Assembly (NCBI GenBank): GCA_020536535.1
Contig: JAHLWZ010000530.1
Coordinates: 124,001-188,000 of the forward strand
Source of the DNA: Pelomyxa schiedti
Lineage: Eukaryota > Evosea > Pelobiontida > Pelomyxidae
Reading direction: 5' to 3'
DNA length: 64,000 bases
Each line of letters starts with the position of its first letter. Position 1 is the stretch's first letter. Below are positions 22,001 through 34,351 of this stretch, in pieces. The translations under genes were made by a program, and so were the position numbers. Under the pieces are notes generated by a model. That model did no database searches and had not been told where the DNA came from. It saw only the letters and a program-made list of their open reading frames with translations.

Positions 22001-23257
22001 TTCAGCAAGTGGGAAATTGATTGCCACAGCCGCGCTCACAGGCTCCAGAGTAAGGTGAGGTTTCAACTTCCTTCACATCCGTAATATTCTTCAAAGAATT
22101 TCAAGTACATTTACGTGCGCGGAGCTTTGTAGCGTGCTTCCTCCAGATGGCTCTACCACGTCAAACGTCACTTTAGTTCACTTGATAAACAGCACACCAA
22201 ATCCACCCACTTTTACGCTCATCAGCTTTTGGGGGTGCCTGATTACCATATCACAGATTAAACCTTCCCCCAACAGTGCCACTGCTGTTGTAGAGACAAT
22301 AGCTTCCACCAAGACACCGACAGCGGCAACATGTTGTGTAAGTAAAAACTTCTAGTTTGTATATTCGCTCAAAACTACTGCAGATCCGAATGCTATCAAA
22401 CCTTGTCATAGGTATGTTCTTTTTTGGGAGCTCGAGATGACACACTAATGAACAAAGGAACCCAATCTGGTTCAGTTTTAGTACTTGACTTGCAAACCCA
22501 TTGTATTGTGGGAAGTGCACTCCCTCTCCACGGATCCCCCCTCGTTGAACTGCTTGACATAGTATACTGCCAACTGAGATTTTGAAGTGACTCAACCTTG
22601 TAGGGAGGTAATAACCTCGTTGCTGTGTTTGAAGATGGCAGCATGGCAGTAGTGATCCTGCACACAGATGCAAGACTCGAGGTTTGTAGTCACTTTTGCT
22701 GTGTCAGTATGGCTTACTCCAGGTTAGGGCAAGTTCTTTACAAGAAATGCCACAACCTCCCGAGGTCTAACGCACGCCACATGGTCTCCCCTGTGTTGTT
22801 GTATTATTGCTGGATTTAGCAACGGAAGCATTGAAGTAATTTCAGTGACTTCGGGGGACAACTTCCAGTTTGGAACTGGAACAGTTCTAACAGCACCAGC
22901 AACCAGTTCCGCACCTATTACCGGAATAATGGCGGTATATATTATATTCCCTTTGCTCCTATTCATTTTAATTTCTTATTTCGGTTTTAGGTTATTGATA
23001 GCCCATTTATTGTTGTGTCACAACAATCACCCACCAACAACCTGTACATACGGAACCTCAGACCGGCCAACCCCTCTGTTCCGGTAATTCACCATCAATT
23101 CCATGGCCACACTACATCTATTCTGGGCATGTCTTGTGCGGAAGGAATGAACATTGTAACGATAGATGAAAGTGGTCTGGTTGAAGTACGTGAGTTCATA
23201 CAGAATGCCGTGCCTCTTCCACTACACAAAATGGTAGTGCCATCACAATTCCATTAG
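19071..23257 (+). CDS. polyproline - actin-fragmin kinase - nitrilase - WD40-like fusion protein
   Basis: Twenty-one exons, 20 introns of 39-99 nt, every phase consistent, 1071 residues. Order: (1) Pro-rich head (19071-19425). (2) Actin-fragmin-kinase-like domain (19525-20802): GSAGVFFVNTPDGTVVLKGC, ELNRAYFIVMELAPGSSLD, LLLFDILCNNWDRIPLVWEN, NIFFDPDEGIYGIDN. (3) Nitrilase domain (20850-21935): catalytic Glu in DIIVSPEVWLS, Lys in VGCYRKQRP, Cys in IALLICFDIE, then DSMRRKFEALMGEKMITLVR. (4) WD40-like strands: GTQSGSVLVLDLQTHCIVGS, NNLVAVFEDGSMAVVIL, IIAGFSNGSIEVISVTSG, HGHTTSILGM. Key exons: 20850-20989, 21031-21141, 21199-21352, 21396-21570, 21612-21701, 21746-21891. AFK phosphorylates actin in Physarum, and nitrilases hydrolyse C-N bonds; the joint function is unknown. 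Start is 19071 or 19113. Two adjacent genes cannot be fully excluded, but no stop or ATG separates the parts. Confidence 0.75.
19932..19970 (+). other. 39-nt intron with length divisible by three
   Basis: Located in the AFK-nitrilase gene. It begins GTACCA, has a CACTAATC branch-like site, and ends TTCCAG. It has no in-frame stop, so the 13 residues it would encode could be retained without breaking the protein. Confidence 0.55.
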
Positions 23258-23313
23258 AAAAGCACAACATCTAGTAAATAGGAAAAAAAGGTGTTTCCTT
23301 TTTTTTTTTTTGT

Positions 23314-26300
23314 TTAACTAAGAGGTGGAAAGAAGTTGGGGTCGAGCTGTACAGTTTTGGGGTCCACCTGGGGTAAGGACTGAAGAAGTTGAGGGGGCAT
23401 TGGGTGTGGTGAGAAGTTGTCTGGGTGGAATGAGTGCGCCATATGTGCTATCTGGCTGGGGGAGAGTGCCCCAAACGCAGTTGTAACGGCTGCTGCGTCA
23501 AGAAGCACGGTTTTATCTAGCACCAAAAAGTTGGCTACTTGTTTGATCTGTTCCAGGAGGTTCCTTGTTTGGAGTGAACTTGGATTTTAGTTGGTGAGGG
23601 GGTCGGATACCTAGCCCCTGAAAGGTAATCGAATTTTGATATAAATTCTTCCACTTTCGATAATACATATCGTATTTGGAACCCATTGCCACAAGTACCT
23701 GGAAAATGGTTTCAAAAACCCGTAACAGGCGGGACGTGCATACAAAGCTCTGGTTTAGTCACCAAAGAGTTGAATAGTTCCACATTTATTCCATAGCAGA
23801 CCAATGCAAAAAACTGCATACAAAGGTGTTTGGGGATATTATTAGAGCGCAGGCGATCCAAAATTGCTTTAAGTGCGCCCAATATAAGATCTGACTTGTT
23901 GGTCTTGGTTCTAGGTGTTTTGTTAATGCAAGATGGAACAGACATAGCATTTGGTGGAACTACCGGTGGGCCTCTGTGGCAAGGACGGCAGACTTTTCGT
24001 CAAAAATGGCTTGACTCACAAGCGGAGAAATTTCCTGAGTGATAACTGGTTAATTTTAAGTATGGATGGGAAATGTGGTACATGAACAGTGTGTTTGACA
24101 CATAAATCAAAGACTTTAAGGACAGTTTGCTTTAGCTCATAAACAAGTTCTTCCTTAACAGTGGGATTGGCAGGTTGTGCGATAGGCTTCAGTAGGACAT
24201 CTCTTCTTTTTTCTTTGGAGGTTCTGATAAGGATGAGTTGGTATTGAAGTGGTTTAAGAAATTAACTCTGCCAGTCCATCTGCAAGTTCTGCTTCTATTA
24301 AACTTACAAGATTCCAAGTGATGGATAGTGTGTAGAAGCTCAAAGTGGGATTGTGCAAACTTGCCTTTGTAAAGTCAACAAACAAAGGGTGCGAAAAAAC
24401 TTGACCCAAACACCTTGGTAAGAAGGACTAGTGCTGCCATGATTTTCTTGAAGAAAACAAAATCAGGGTGCTCAAATCCGTTCCAGGTTTTGAGTCTACC
24501 CAGAACTGTCTCACAAACACATGGTATTCCAGAGGAGTCGAATACTGGTTCAGTAATGTAGTACAAGGTACCAATGACAAAGTCAGTTGTAGCAAGTTCG
24601 TGGGTCAACTTTTCGACATGGGACTGTTACGAAGCAGTGAGGACAGGTTAAATCCAAGTACACAAAAACCTTATAAGCCTCAAGTTCAGCCCTCTCCACT
24701 TGAGCCTTTTTTGTTGTTGTTTTGTTTTGTTTTTAGGACAAAAGGAAAGAGGAGATGTATTTCCAACTTGTATTTGTTTTTGAATACACTCAGTTGTGGC
24801 TTGCAGCTTCTCCATAACTTGACTCACTTCTGTTGTGAGATTCAGCCTTAAAAGCTCAATCATCTTCAGAGTGTCCTCGTACTTGAGTTGTATCTTTTGC
24901 TTTTCTGCCAGGATTTGATCTTTGAGATGCATTATCGCTGTTTCAAGCTGCTCGTTTCTTTCATGAGCTTCCGTTAGCTGATTCGATAGTTCGGAATTTT
25001 TGTCTGTTAGCTCCGCTATTTTGTGCAAAGCAACTTGCTTTTCTTTGTCCAAAGTACACAGTCTTTCTTCAGATTGTCTGTGGGCTTGTTGAGAAGCCAG
25101 CTGACAAGCATCCAAGGAGGAACTTATTTTCTCCACTTTTGCTTGAAGGAGGGAGTTAGCCTCACTGAGTCGCTTGCTGTTGTCAACTTCTTTTATGAGT
25201 AGCATGGAGTGTTCTCGGCATAAAGCAAGCTGTTCGGAATGGCGCTCCTTACAAGTTTTCAGTTCCTTCTGTAGCAAGACCATAGCACGTTTGCACTGGG
25301 CCACCTCGACTACACTTTGGTTTGCGGTATTGAGTTGTTCCTCTGAAAGCTTGAAGCATGCTGTCAACTCAGTGCAGTGTTGACGAAGTTGTTGATTCTG
25401 AACCATGGCTTTCTCATTGACGAGTTTTAGCTGTAGATTATCTGTGAGTATTTCTTGCAGTTTTTGTTCCAGCAGTCTTATTTGCTCCTTGTCGGCACGT
25501 GCTAAAAAAAGAAAAAGAAAAAGTGGAAATATTAAGTTGCATCATTCAAGTAGCACAATTATCGACATGTAATCTCAACAGTCAAACACACCAAACCTGT
25601 GCTGACAGCTGCAACTTGGTCCACGTCAAGTAAAGGTGTTGTGCCCTCACAACTTGTTGCCTCATTACTATTGGGCGTAGAAACGGCAGAACAAAAGCGT
25701 GATATCAACTCATCACGGTGGTGCTCAGCTTGGGTACGTTTCTGCTCAGCAATTTGCTGGCTTTCTAAAGCCTTCTGAGAAAGGGCTTGAGACTTGTGGA
25801 GATTGGAAAGAAGTTCTGAGGTCTTTATATTGAGATCCGAAATTTCTTGCTTCTGAAGGATGTTATTTGCCACGTCTTATGAAATAAAACAACGGTATTA
25901 CCATGAGGTCTTTTTCTTCTTGCCACTTGGTTGTTTTTTCTTGAAGCTGAGTTTTTACTTTAGAAAGTTCTCCTGGAAGTAGTAAGTTAGGCAAGGGATG
26001 TACCCTCCAACATGCCTTTGGTGAAGCTTAGAATCTTTGTTAATTTGTCTCGTGAAATTCCTACTTCCGCAGCTTGATCCCGCTCTACAGCGATCTGCTT
26101 AGAAGTTTCCTCGATAGATGCTTGAAGCTTGGATATTTCTCCTTTTTTTGCTTCTAACTGGCTTCCAAGCTCAGTTCGCTCATTGCTCAGAGAGGTTACA
26201 GCAAGCTGGAGCCGATTTATTTCATCTGGTGAAGTTCTTCATTGAGCACAATTGTAGGTTTTTCTAAATTGAACACCTTGCAACTCTTGAGTGGACTGCG

Positions 26301-27227
26301 GTGTGACAGAAACTGCAGCAGGAATGGAAGCAGGAGTTATCATCCCTGGTGCACAGGCTTTTGTGTTTGTGTCATCCGCATCAGCAAACACATCTGTGTC
26401 TGGAACTTCTTCATCCACTTCCTATGTAAGGTCAGACTATAAAAGGCTTCTACCCATAACTCAACTAGTTCCGATTTGAGAACTTCCGTTTCGTCATCAC
26501 TATATCCATTGGTTCAGAATAAATACCCCTCCCCAAAAAGAAGAATACCCAGAAAGTCCGGTATTTTCAGACGAAATGGTTATCTGAGGTTTTTGAGATG
26601 CGGCGTTGGAAGGAATATACCATAAGTGTGACAGATTTGTGCTGCCCCTTTTTCATTATTAAGGTTGCAGACCTGGTTGCACCAGCAAGGTCAGCATACT
26701 GAGCTAAATCCAGAGAGGCTTTCCCCAAAAGAGCTCTCTTCCCCTTTGGGAGATCCTCATACAAGGACATCACCATTAATTTTTCGTCCTGCAAGAAATG
26801 TCAGGTGGTGTGGTGAATCCAAGCATAACCCCCAACCACTTGTTGTGTTGTGTGCATCAGTGCGACGCACATAACTGGACCCGGTTTCTTTGAACAGTGT
26901 GCACAACAGCGTAACGACTTCGTTCCATTCGCACACCCACCCACCTCCTCCTTCATTGTTTGCCGTAGATCCACTCGACCTAGGAGATCCGCAAACAACA
27001 GGAGCCGCTGGCCTGCACGCGGTGCGTCCTTGGTTTTCTTTTTTCACGCCTCGTTTCCACTCCACAAACAACGATCGCGACGCAGAGTACGACGAAGATG
27101 TGCGCGTGGCGTCATCCTGCGGTTGTTGCAGTCGCTTAGATGCCGATGACGAGTGCTGTTGCAGACTGAGGGCAGCTGAACAGAACGTGATACGGTACCT
27201 CTGCTTCACTCCCTTCTTCTTGAACAT
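23314..27227 (-). CDS. NT-C2 - coiled coil - DIL domain protein
   Basis: Many small exons on the minus strand. Exon 1 (26871-27227) and exon 2 (about 26621-26788) form an N-terminal C2 domain of the EEIG1/EHBP1 type: MFKKKGVKQRYRITF, GGWVCEWNEVVTLLCTLF, then DEKLMVMSLYEDLPKGK and ALLGKASLDLAQYADL. The middle (about 24750-26480) is a long coiled coil (EINRLQLAVTSLSNERTELG; KQEISDLNIKTSELLSNLHK). The 3' part (about 23314-24640) is a DIL domain like the myosin-V globular tail: LKTWNGFEHPDFVFFKKIM, ILDRLRSNNIPKHLCMQFFA, INVELFNSLVTKPELC, then VLSKVEEFISKF. NT-C2 and DIL proteins link membranes or Rab/Ras-like GTPases to the cytoskeleton. All DIL-region joints fit in phase; the joint near 26490-26620 between the C2 exons and the coil is unresolved. 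Confidence 0.75.
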
Positions 27228-27420
27228 AAGATCCAAAAAAAAATGGTTTCGGCTTGCTTCGTATCCAAGCTGGCAGTAGCACACCTCGTCTTGGAAGAAA
27301 ACTAGGACCACAATGGCAGCATTCCCCTGCGCAAGTGTCAGAGCCAGTTTTGTTCAAAAAACAAACCGAAGTTTGCACACTAAAACAGATCTGGTAATAA
27401 TACCCGACTAGCAACGAGGC
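27228..27420. promoter_or_regulatory. shared upstream region of two divergent genes
   Basis: 193 bp separate the ATG of the NT-C2/DIL gene (minus) from the ATG of the SMARCAL1-like gene (plus). Both promoters must fit here or overlap the first exons. No TATA box is evident. This is inference from gene arrangement. Confidence 0.4.
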
Positions 27421-30400
27421 ATGGACCGTGGTGGTAAAGGAGGAGGAGGTAGGGGGGCGTTTTTTCGGGGCCGAGGAAGGGGGGCATTCTGGAGGGGCCG
27501 GGGAAGAGGGATGAGAGGGAGGGGGAGAGGAAAAGGCGACCCACAGCAGACCCAGGCGTCGACCGGCGGAGACGAACCTCACGGAGGAGGCCCAACTGTT
27601 CCGTTGGCGAAGCGACCAAAACGTTCCTCCCTGGTAAACTTGTCCCCGTACCCTTTTGTGTTCCATTTATGGGGTTTTTTTTCCCCTCATTTTGCATTTT
27701 AATTGAATTTAGTTTTTGGTCGTTTAATGAAACTGTCAGGGAGGTAGAAATGGGGTAGGTTTGCAGCTGGTGAGCCTTGACTTTGTGGGAACAACTAACT
27801 TCCTTTCTCCTACCGCAATGCAAGTGATGTCTTCACTCTCTGGATCCATAAGAGGTGTGGCAAACAACCTCCAACGTAGTCTCACAATCCCAAATGCAGA
27901 CGATAAGGAAAGAGAATGGCGTTTCCCTGTCTCCCAACATGACGCAGTTGTAAAAAAACTTACGGCACAAGGAGAAAATGTTACTCCTGTCCCAAAAGAA
28001 GTATTTGCAACAATTGTATGAACACCAAGAGTCCCTAGTTGCATTAACTCCCTAAGGCTCGCTCCAAAGAAGATCCTGTGACTGATATCTCCAAAATTCC
28101 CGAATATATAATGTCGACTCTAATGCCTTTTCAATTGAAAGGCTTACTGTGTGTTATGTACAACACTGTAACTAATGGATTTACTGTTGGACACAGTTTT
28201 GGGATTACACATGGTGGAAAGTGTCTTATTGGTGACGAAGTGCGAGACCTTGTGTATTTGTTCAACTGAACTCAAATCATTAAAGATGGGACTGGGGAAG
28301 ACTATACAAGCAATTGCCATAGCTTCATATTTCCGGGAAGAATGGCCTCTCCTTAGTACTTGATTTCTACCATTTCTCTTTCTTACAACTCTTAAGTCAT
28401 TTGCCCGTCTTCCCTTCGCCTCAACTGGGCTTCAGAAATCACCAAATTCATTCCGGATATAGGTGCCTTTTCTAAACTTGTAATTAACAAATTAGCACTG
28501 CCAATAACCCTCACTTAGATCCATTCGAAGTTAAAGCAATCATGAAAGGAAAAGATGCACCTGACACGTTAGTGAACATCATTTCTTATGACTTAGTTTC
28601 TAAGGTTCGGTATTTACCACTGTAAAGTGTACCTGATGTAATCAAACAGATGGACTTCAAGAAGTTCACATTCAAAGTAATCATCGCTGATGAAAGTCAC
28701 TACCTTAAGAATCCTACAGCATTACGATCACAAGTCACTATTCCTTTACTCAAAGTACCTTGTCTCTCCTATCTCATAACACACCAAGCCACTCAGGCAG
28801 CCCACCGAGCAATTCTCCTAAGTGGCACCCCAGCTTTATCAAGACCCATTGAGCTTTTTCCACAACTTCAGGCGTTGGGGTGCCCTATTTTCAAAACTCA
28901 GAATGCCTTTGGAGCCCGATACTGCTCAGCACACATGGTGTGCGCCAGAATTGAGGCCATTTCATCTCATTGTTGTAGGGTCCATTTGGGATGGACTATT
29001 CTGGACACTCCAACTTAAAGGAACTTCATACTGTGCTTCAGGTGTGAGGAGCACTATACTTACTGTTTCAAGTGTTCACATTGTTATTCTGGCACAGAAA
29101 ACTGTAATGATACGAAGATTAAAAGCAGATGTCTTACGAGAGTTACCCCCAAAGCTTAGGCAGCAGGTAAGGTGAGCGGGTTATTTTATAATTAAATAGT
29201 CTTCCACTCATTGAAATAAATAGGTGGTCATCACTCCAGCAGAGAAAGACTTAGTTGAAATTAAAGAGAAGTTGAAGTGCATGGATGCAATAAGCAACGC
29301 CCTCACCCATTGTATGTGAGGGTAAAAAAAATGGGCTAATAAGCCAAGCAGGTCAAGGAAATCTAGCTTCTTTGAATTCGCAGAAGAGAGCCATGATGAC
29401 CGATATTTATCAAGAAACAGCTCGGGCCAAGCTTCCTGCTGTAAAGCAGTATATAAAAGAAATGCTGGAGGGGGATTACAAGTTTTTACTGTTTGCTCAT
29501 CACCAAGTTATGTTAGATGGTTTGGAAGAAGCTCTGGTAGTTCACCCTTCCCTTCCTTTTTTTTTCTTTGATAAAAAACCCACTCCAAAAAAAAAAAGAA
29601 TAAATGCAAATATATCAGAATCGATGGTTCGACTTCCCCAAAATCACGTGAGGAGCAAGTGCAGCAATTTCAGGAGGATGAAGAAACAAAAGTCACCCAT
29701 TTGTATTTGATTAGCCTAACATTGTTCAGTGTGCCCTTCTGGGAATAACAGCCGCTGGCACTGGTTTAACTCTTTCCAAGGCTCAAGTTGTTGTGTTTGC
29801 TGAACTGTACTGGAATCCTGGGTACCTCAAGTAATCCAATGTTTGATGTCTCATATTGCCAAAAAGATCACTAATGCAAGCTGAGGACCGTGCACATCGT
29901 ATTGGTCAGACAAACTCCGTTCTTGTGCAGTATCTGCTATGTCACTCCACTCTTGATGACTTTATATGGTATCAAGAATGCAGATCTCTATCTTGTGTTT
30001 GATCTTGTACCCAGGCCTCTTGTGGAGAAGAAACTTGAAGTCTTGGGCAAAGTGGTGGATGGAGCAGAACGCTCTCTAGATGCAACTAAGGCTAGTACTG
30101 GTGATGTTTCACAACAGCTTGCTGCACTGGAAGAATCTGATGGAAAACCACCAGTACAAACAGGAGATAAAAAGAGGCAACTTCCAATTTCCATGTTCAG
30201 TGTGAGAAAACCTGATGAGACTACTAATACCGAAGTAAAAAAACCTAAGCACCATGGAACCCTCGATTCCTTTTTTAAACCAGCACCATCAAGTGCCAGC
30301 AAGTCTTGCAATACCAGGAGTCCTGATATTGAAGGCTCTCTCAAAACCAACACTAGCACAGACGATCTGGACGTGAACTTTGATATAGATCCAGCAGACT

Positions 30401-31683
30401 TGGACTCCATCTCATTTCCTGCCAGCTCTTCAGACACATCTCCCACTAAGACAAATTCCACCAGCCCTGTTATTCTTGCATATAATTCCGACGATGAAGA
30501 AACAACAAAGCGTTATATGTACAAAATACCCTCCCTGCCGAAACATGATTTCTCAGCTTCCTCCCTTAAAGGAAGGACTTTCAAGATACTGATGATACAA
30601 GCTTTGACTTGCCCGATAGCCCCCACCTCAATGATACAGTTTACGTTGCCGATTCTAGCTATCCTACTTATCTTCTTCCTGATAACTCTCTGGTTAGTTT
30701 ACCTTTTACTACCTCGTAAATCAACCTCCTTTTAGGATGAAGTCCATCTAGGGCATACTGACTCGCCACAGAATGACATAATATCATCCCCGTCAACCTA
30801 TTCTCATACGGAAGTGTCAACACCCCAAGCAAGGCTGGAGTTGGACTCTCCCCGAATGAGAGTCAAACCACCGATGTGGCAAGACAAAATCTCTAAGACA
30901 GTGGAGAAAACACCAAAACAGCAACTTTCTACCCCCACAATGCCGACTTATACTACTACTTCCAGTGTTCGGGCGAAATCAAGTGAGTCTAGTTCTAAAC
31001 CCCCTAGCAAGGAGAAATTGTGCTTCAGCCAGGCACTTGGTGGCATCAAAACTGTATTGTCACAATACACATGCTCTCCACCCAGAAACTCTCAAGAAAA
31101 CGAAGAAGAACCTACTACCTATAGAGAGGCCAATGAACAATACAGTGAAAACAACCAAGAGGCAGAAAGTGGCTGTGCTTACGATTGCCAAGCCACCGAG
31201 GATGAGAACACCGAAGGTGATGATGACCAAGTTACAGCAAACCAGGACACTACCAATACCTCTGTGTCTTGTTTGTGGCATGAATCAACAAATACTGGGC
31301 AAATGGCGGCTCAACCCAACAAACAGGAGGTGCAAGAAACCTCCACAAGTCCAACCACCAATTATAGCCAGCCTGAGCACACACAAGTGGTTCCAACACA
31401 GCCAACTACTGCTACATTAGCAACAACCAATACAAAAACTGACCTTCCGTCCAGTACCAAAGCCACACCCACCCACACAGGAATCATCACCACGCCGTCC
31501 ACAACGCCGTCACCACTTCCCAAGCAGCAATGTGATGGAGGGCAAGCGGGTGAGGAACCTGATATCTTCAGTTGGTTTGATGATGACGATGCAGGCTGCT
31601 TTACTGTCAGCAGCACCAAATTTGCCCCCCAAGACACCAACTTTGACAATGACCTACCTACCTTCACCCTCGATCATTCGTGA
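27421..31683 (+). CDS. SMARCAL1/HARP-type SNF2 annealing helicase
   Basis: Exon 1 (27421-27633) encodes an RG/FRG-rich head ([17 protein letters not shown]). Exon 2 from 27767 carries a HARP-like domain ([20 protein letters not shown]). The SNF2 core follows across many exons: [37 protein letters not shown] (Walker A, near 28290), [13 protein letters not shown] (DEAH-type box, near 28690), [91 protein letters not shown] plus SNF2 is the SMARCAL1 signature, an ATP-driven enzyme that reanneals RPA-coated DNA at stalled forks. A tail of about 550 codons is Ser/Thr-rich and contains [11 protein letters not shown], which resembles a PCNA-binding (PIP-like) or APIM-type peptide. The RPA-binding N-terminus of animal SMARCAL1 is not seen. 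Confidence 0.85.
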
Positions 31684-31915
31684 CAGGCCAAAAAATGGAA
31701 GAAAAAATTCCAAGTTTGGTGTTTTCCATCTAGAAAGCTATTCCCTTGACAGATACATGTCAGTCATTTTTTTGTTTAACAAGTTGGTTGTAGACGCGTT
31801 AGAGGGTTGGTGTTCTCACATCACGCAGGTCATTGAGGACAACGATGAGAAGAAATGGACACAGTGGTATGTTTCCGTTCGTGTTTTAAGTCTTTTTGTC
31901 ATCATCTCAGAAGCA

Positions 31916-34351
31916 CTAGAGGTACCTAAGACTGTGGTGAAGTGTTCTTGTGCCAGAAATTGGAATGCATTGCGTGTCGCCCTTTGTGGTCACTTCTGCA
32001 GAAGAGAAGTCTGCAGCAAAGTGAACTGTCATCATGTGCTCATCCTTGGGAATGTAGTCTGGGGCTTTGCAACGGAAGTCTACAGCAAACCAGTCACGCA
32101 ATTTCAGAATTTGGTAAGCCCCTTCTGTGAATCTCTTACGGTGTCCTCAATACCTGGTTTTTTTTTAGGATGTCTTTCACTTTTAAAGGGAAGCAGGTAC
32201 CTGTGCCCTCCCTGAGTACCTCGATGCCCCATTTCACTTTGTCCGCAAAAAGGTCAATGTAGCCAGTGCCGTGCGTCCCAAAGCATCCAACATTGCTGCT
32301 TACATAGATGTTAGTTGGCAGATGCATCACCAAAGCACGGTAAAGTTCTGAAACGTAGCAACTCTCGCAAGGGTACCCATCCTCTGAGTAAGTTAGTATA
32401 GCAGATCTTCCTTGCATAACTTATAGACGTACGGAACCATCGAGGGAGGATATCGCCTTCAGCAATAATTCTTTCAGGGACGTTGGATCCACGACTCGCA
32501 AATTGGGAATCTCAAGCAATTTCCTAATGTCTAGAAAAATTGTTAAAACAGAGAACCAACACACAACGCGTACATATAGACTCTATAAGAGGGGATGCAA
32601 AAGCAAATTTAGCAGAGGAATCCCCAGACTGTGAATAAATAACTCCAGTTTTAAGCAGTTGCGACATCAACACCCCTGGAAGGGAGGTGCTACCTACAGA
32701 ACTGGGGTTCATAACCAGATTGCTCAAGAACCGTATAATCGCCTCTTCTTCTTCTACGGAACAGTTGAACTCATGGAAAACAGAAAAGAAGAGGTTTGGA
32801 ACTGCTCTGGTATTCTCACATTTCCATCGCACATTATCTGGAACTGTTAATCATTGGGGGAAAAAAGGAGGTATTGAACCAGAAACCAAGATCTCCATAA
32901 CTTCACTGTCTGGAGTCTCCCGAGAGAAGGTTTGAAAAAGAAACGACAAAGTTGTAGCTGAGAACCCCACATGAAGGCCAACGCGTTGTGCAATTGCTTC
33001 AGCAACTCCTGCACTCACTCTGAAAGAACCAGTGCTATTACTATTCATACTCGCAACAAACTCATCAAATTCCTCCTGTTTCCTATGTGACAAAGTGTTT
33101 CAGATAGAGAGTGAAAATCACCTTGCGGAAGAGAAGAAACTTGGCATCCAAGTGGCAGTCCTCGAAGTGTACAGGTGTGTATCGGGAGCTTTGGCAGTAT
33201 CCTTGAAATTCCCCAGAGGCTGCGAAGAGTACAATTCGCACTTTGAGGTCTTCAGGTTGACAGTTCTTCAATTGTTTGATTAATGCCCAGAACGCGCTAT
33301 TGGGATCGTCGTAAGCGATTTGAACCTAGAGAAAGTTTATTAGTCCTTGTCCAGTGGTATGTATGATGCTATACCTCATCCAAAATAAGCACGAAAGGTT
33401 GTTCTCGATTATTATCTAGAGAAGATGCCCTAGTTACTTTTTCTGTCCATTCAGCTAGAAACGAGTCCAGGGGCATGGAAGGAGGCTTCCCAAGCAAAGT
33501 AACGAGCTCAACCTGGCAAATAAAGGAAGTTGGTGGATTTCCAACAAACAGCGAAAGAATGGTGATGGGAGTCAACAGTTTGGGCGTGCACATTACCTCC
33601 CATCTCTTTTCTTGAAGTAATAGAGAAAACAGTTGTGAAAGGCTAGTCTTGCCCGAGTACGGAGGTGCCCGAACCAGAGTAACACAGTGCTCAGTCACAA
33701 ACTTGAATAACTCAAGGCAAGTTGCGTTTCTTTTGGTGTACGCACATCCAAAGCTAAGCCCTTCAGTCTGCAGATGTATTGTCAGAGGACCACCTGTGGG
33801 TTTCCTTATAGGTTTCATTGAGGTTTCTGTGCTCAAGTTAAAAAAACCAGGGAAAAAAAGAAGTGCTTTGTTTGACCTGGAACACCAAGCACAGATAAAA
33901 TCAGAGGGCAGGTGTCAATGCATCCAAGTTTCAGAATAGTATCTTGTGGGGTCATCGCAGCCAGTTTGACCGCCACAACCCCCACTTTCCGTGGTGCTGA
34001 CTCCTGGACTATTTGGATAACTTTTTCCTCGATTGTTTTGGCTTGCGTTGCTTCGTCATGCCTGGTTTGCTCCAGCCTAATCTTTCGTGTTTCAAACTCC
34101 AACATCAGACTTTGTAATAGCTTGCGAGCCGATTCCTTGGCGACTTGGGAATTTTGGTCAGTCGGTGCTTTCTGGAACGCGCACGCGTCATCATATGCTT
34201 TGTTGAGCCGCCACATCAGTGCACGAGCCTCGGGCCGAATAAGACCCTCAAACTCCATCAAGACAACGCTTTCGTCCCTATCCATTATCTTCACGATCGC
34301 GTCCACCATCTCTTGCGTGCTCCTTGACTGAACCGGGGGAATGCTTGCCAT
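31916..34351 (-). CDS. Crinkler-RHS-type protein: P-loop NTPase plus PD-(D/E)XK-like domain
   Basis: Multi-exon minus-strand gene. A helical N-terminal part (33833-34351) is followed by a P-loop NTPase with Walker A RAPPYSGKTS (near 33650) and Walker B PFVLILDE (near 33385). Sensor and lid-like helices continue to about 32530. The 3' exons (about 31916-32417) hold a restriction-endonuclease-fold signature, with Asp in GYIDLFAD and Glu in WGIEVLREG, then a VDFR-like strand. An NTPase followed by such a domain is the architecture described for CR (Crinkler-RHS-type) proteins in oomycetes, fungi and other protists. Those are proposed effectors or selfish-element defence proteins. Reading frames look open throughout with short introns, so it appears intact, but I did not fix every junction. 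Target and activity are not deducible. Confidence 0.65.

Noticed and set aside
22251-22673. 140-codon minus-strand frame
   Set aside because: Lies opposite the WD40-like exons of the AFK-nitrilase gene; no independent support.
27136-27823. Minus-strand frames overlapping the start of the SMARCAL1-like gene
   Set aside because: They are out of phase with the NT-C2 exon and overlap the RG-rich head; composition explains them.
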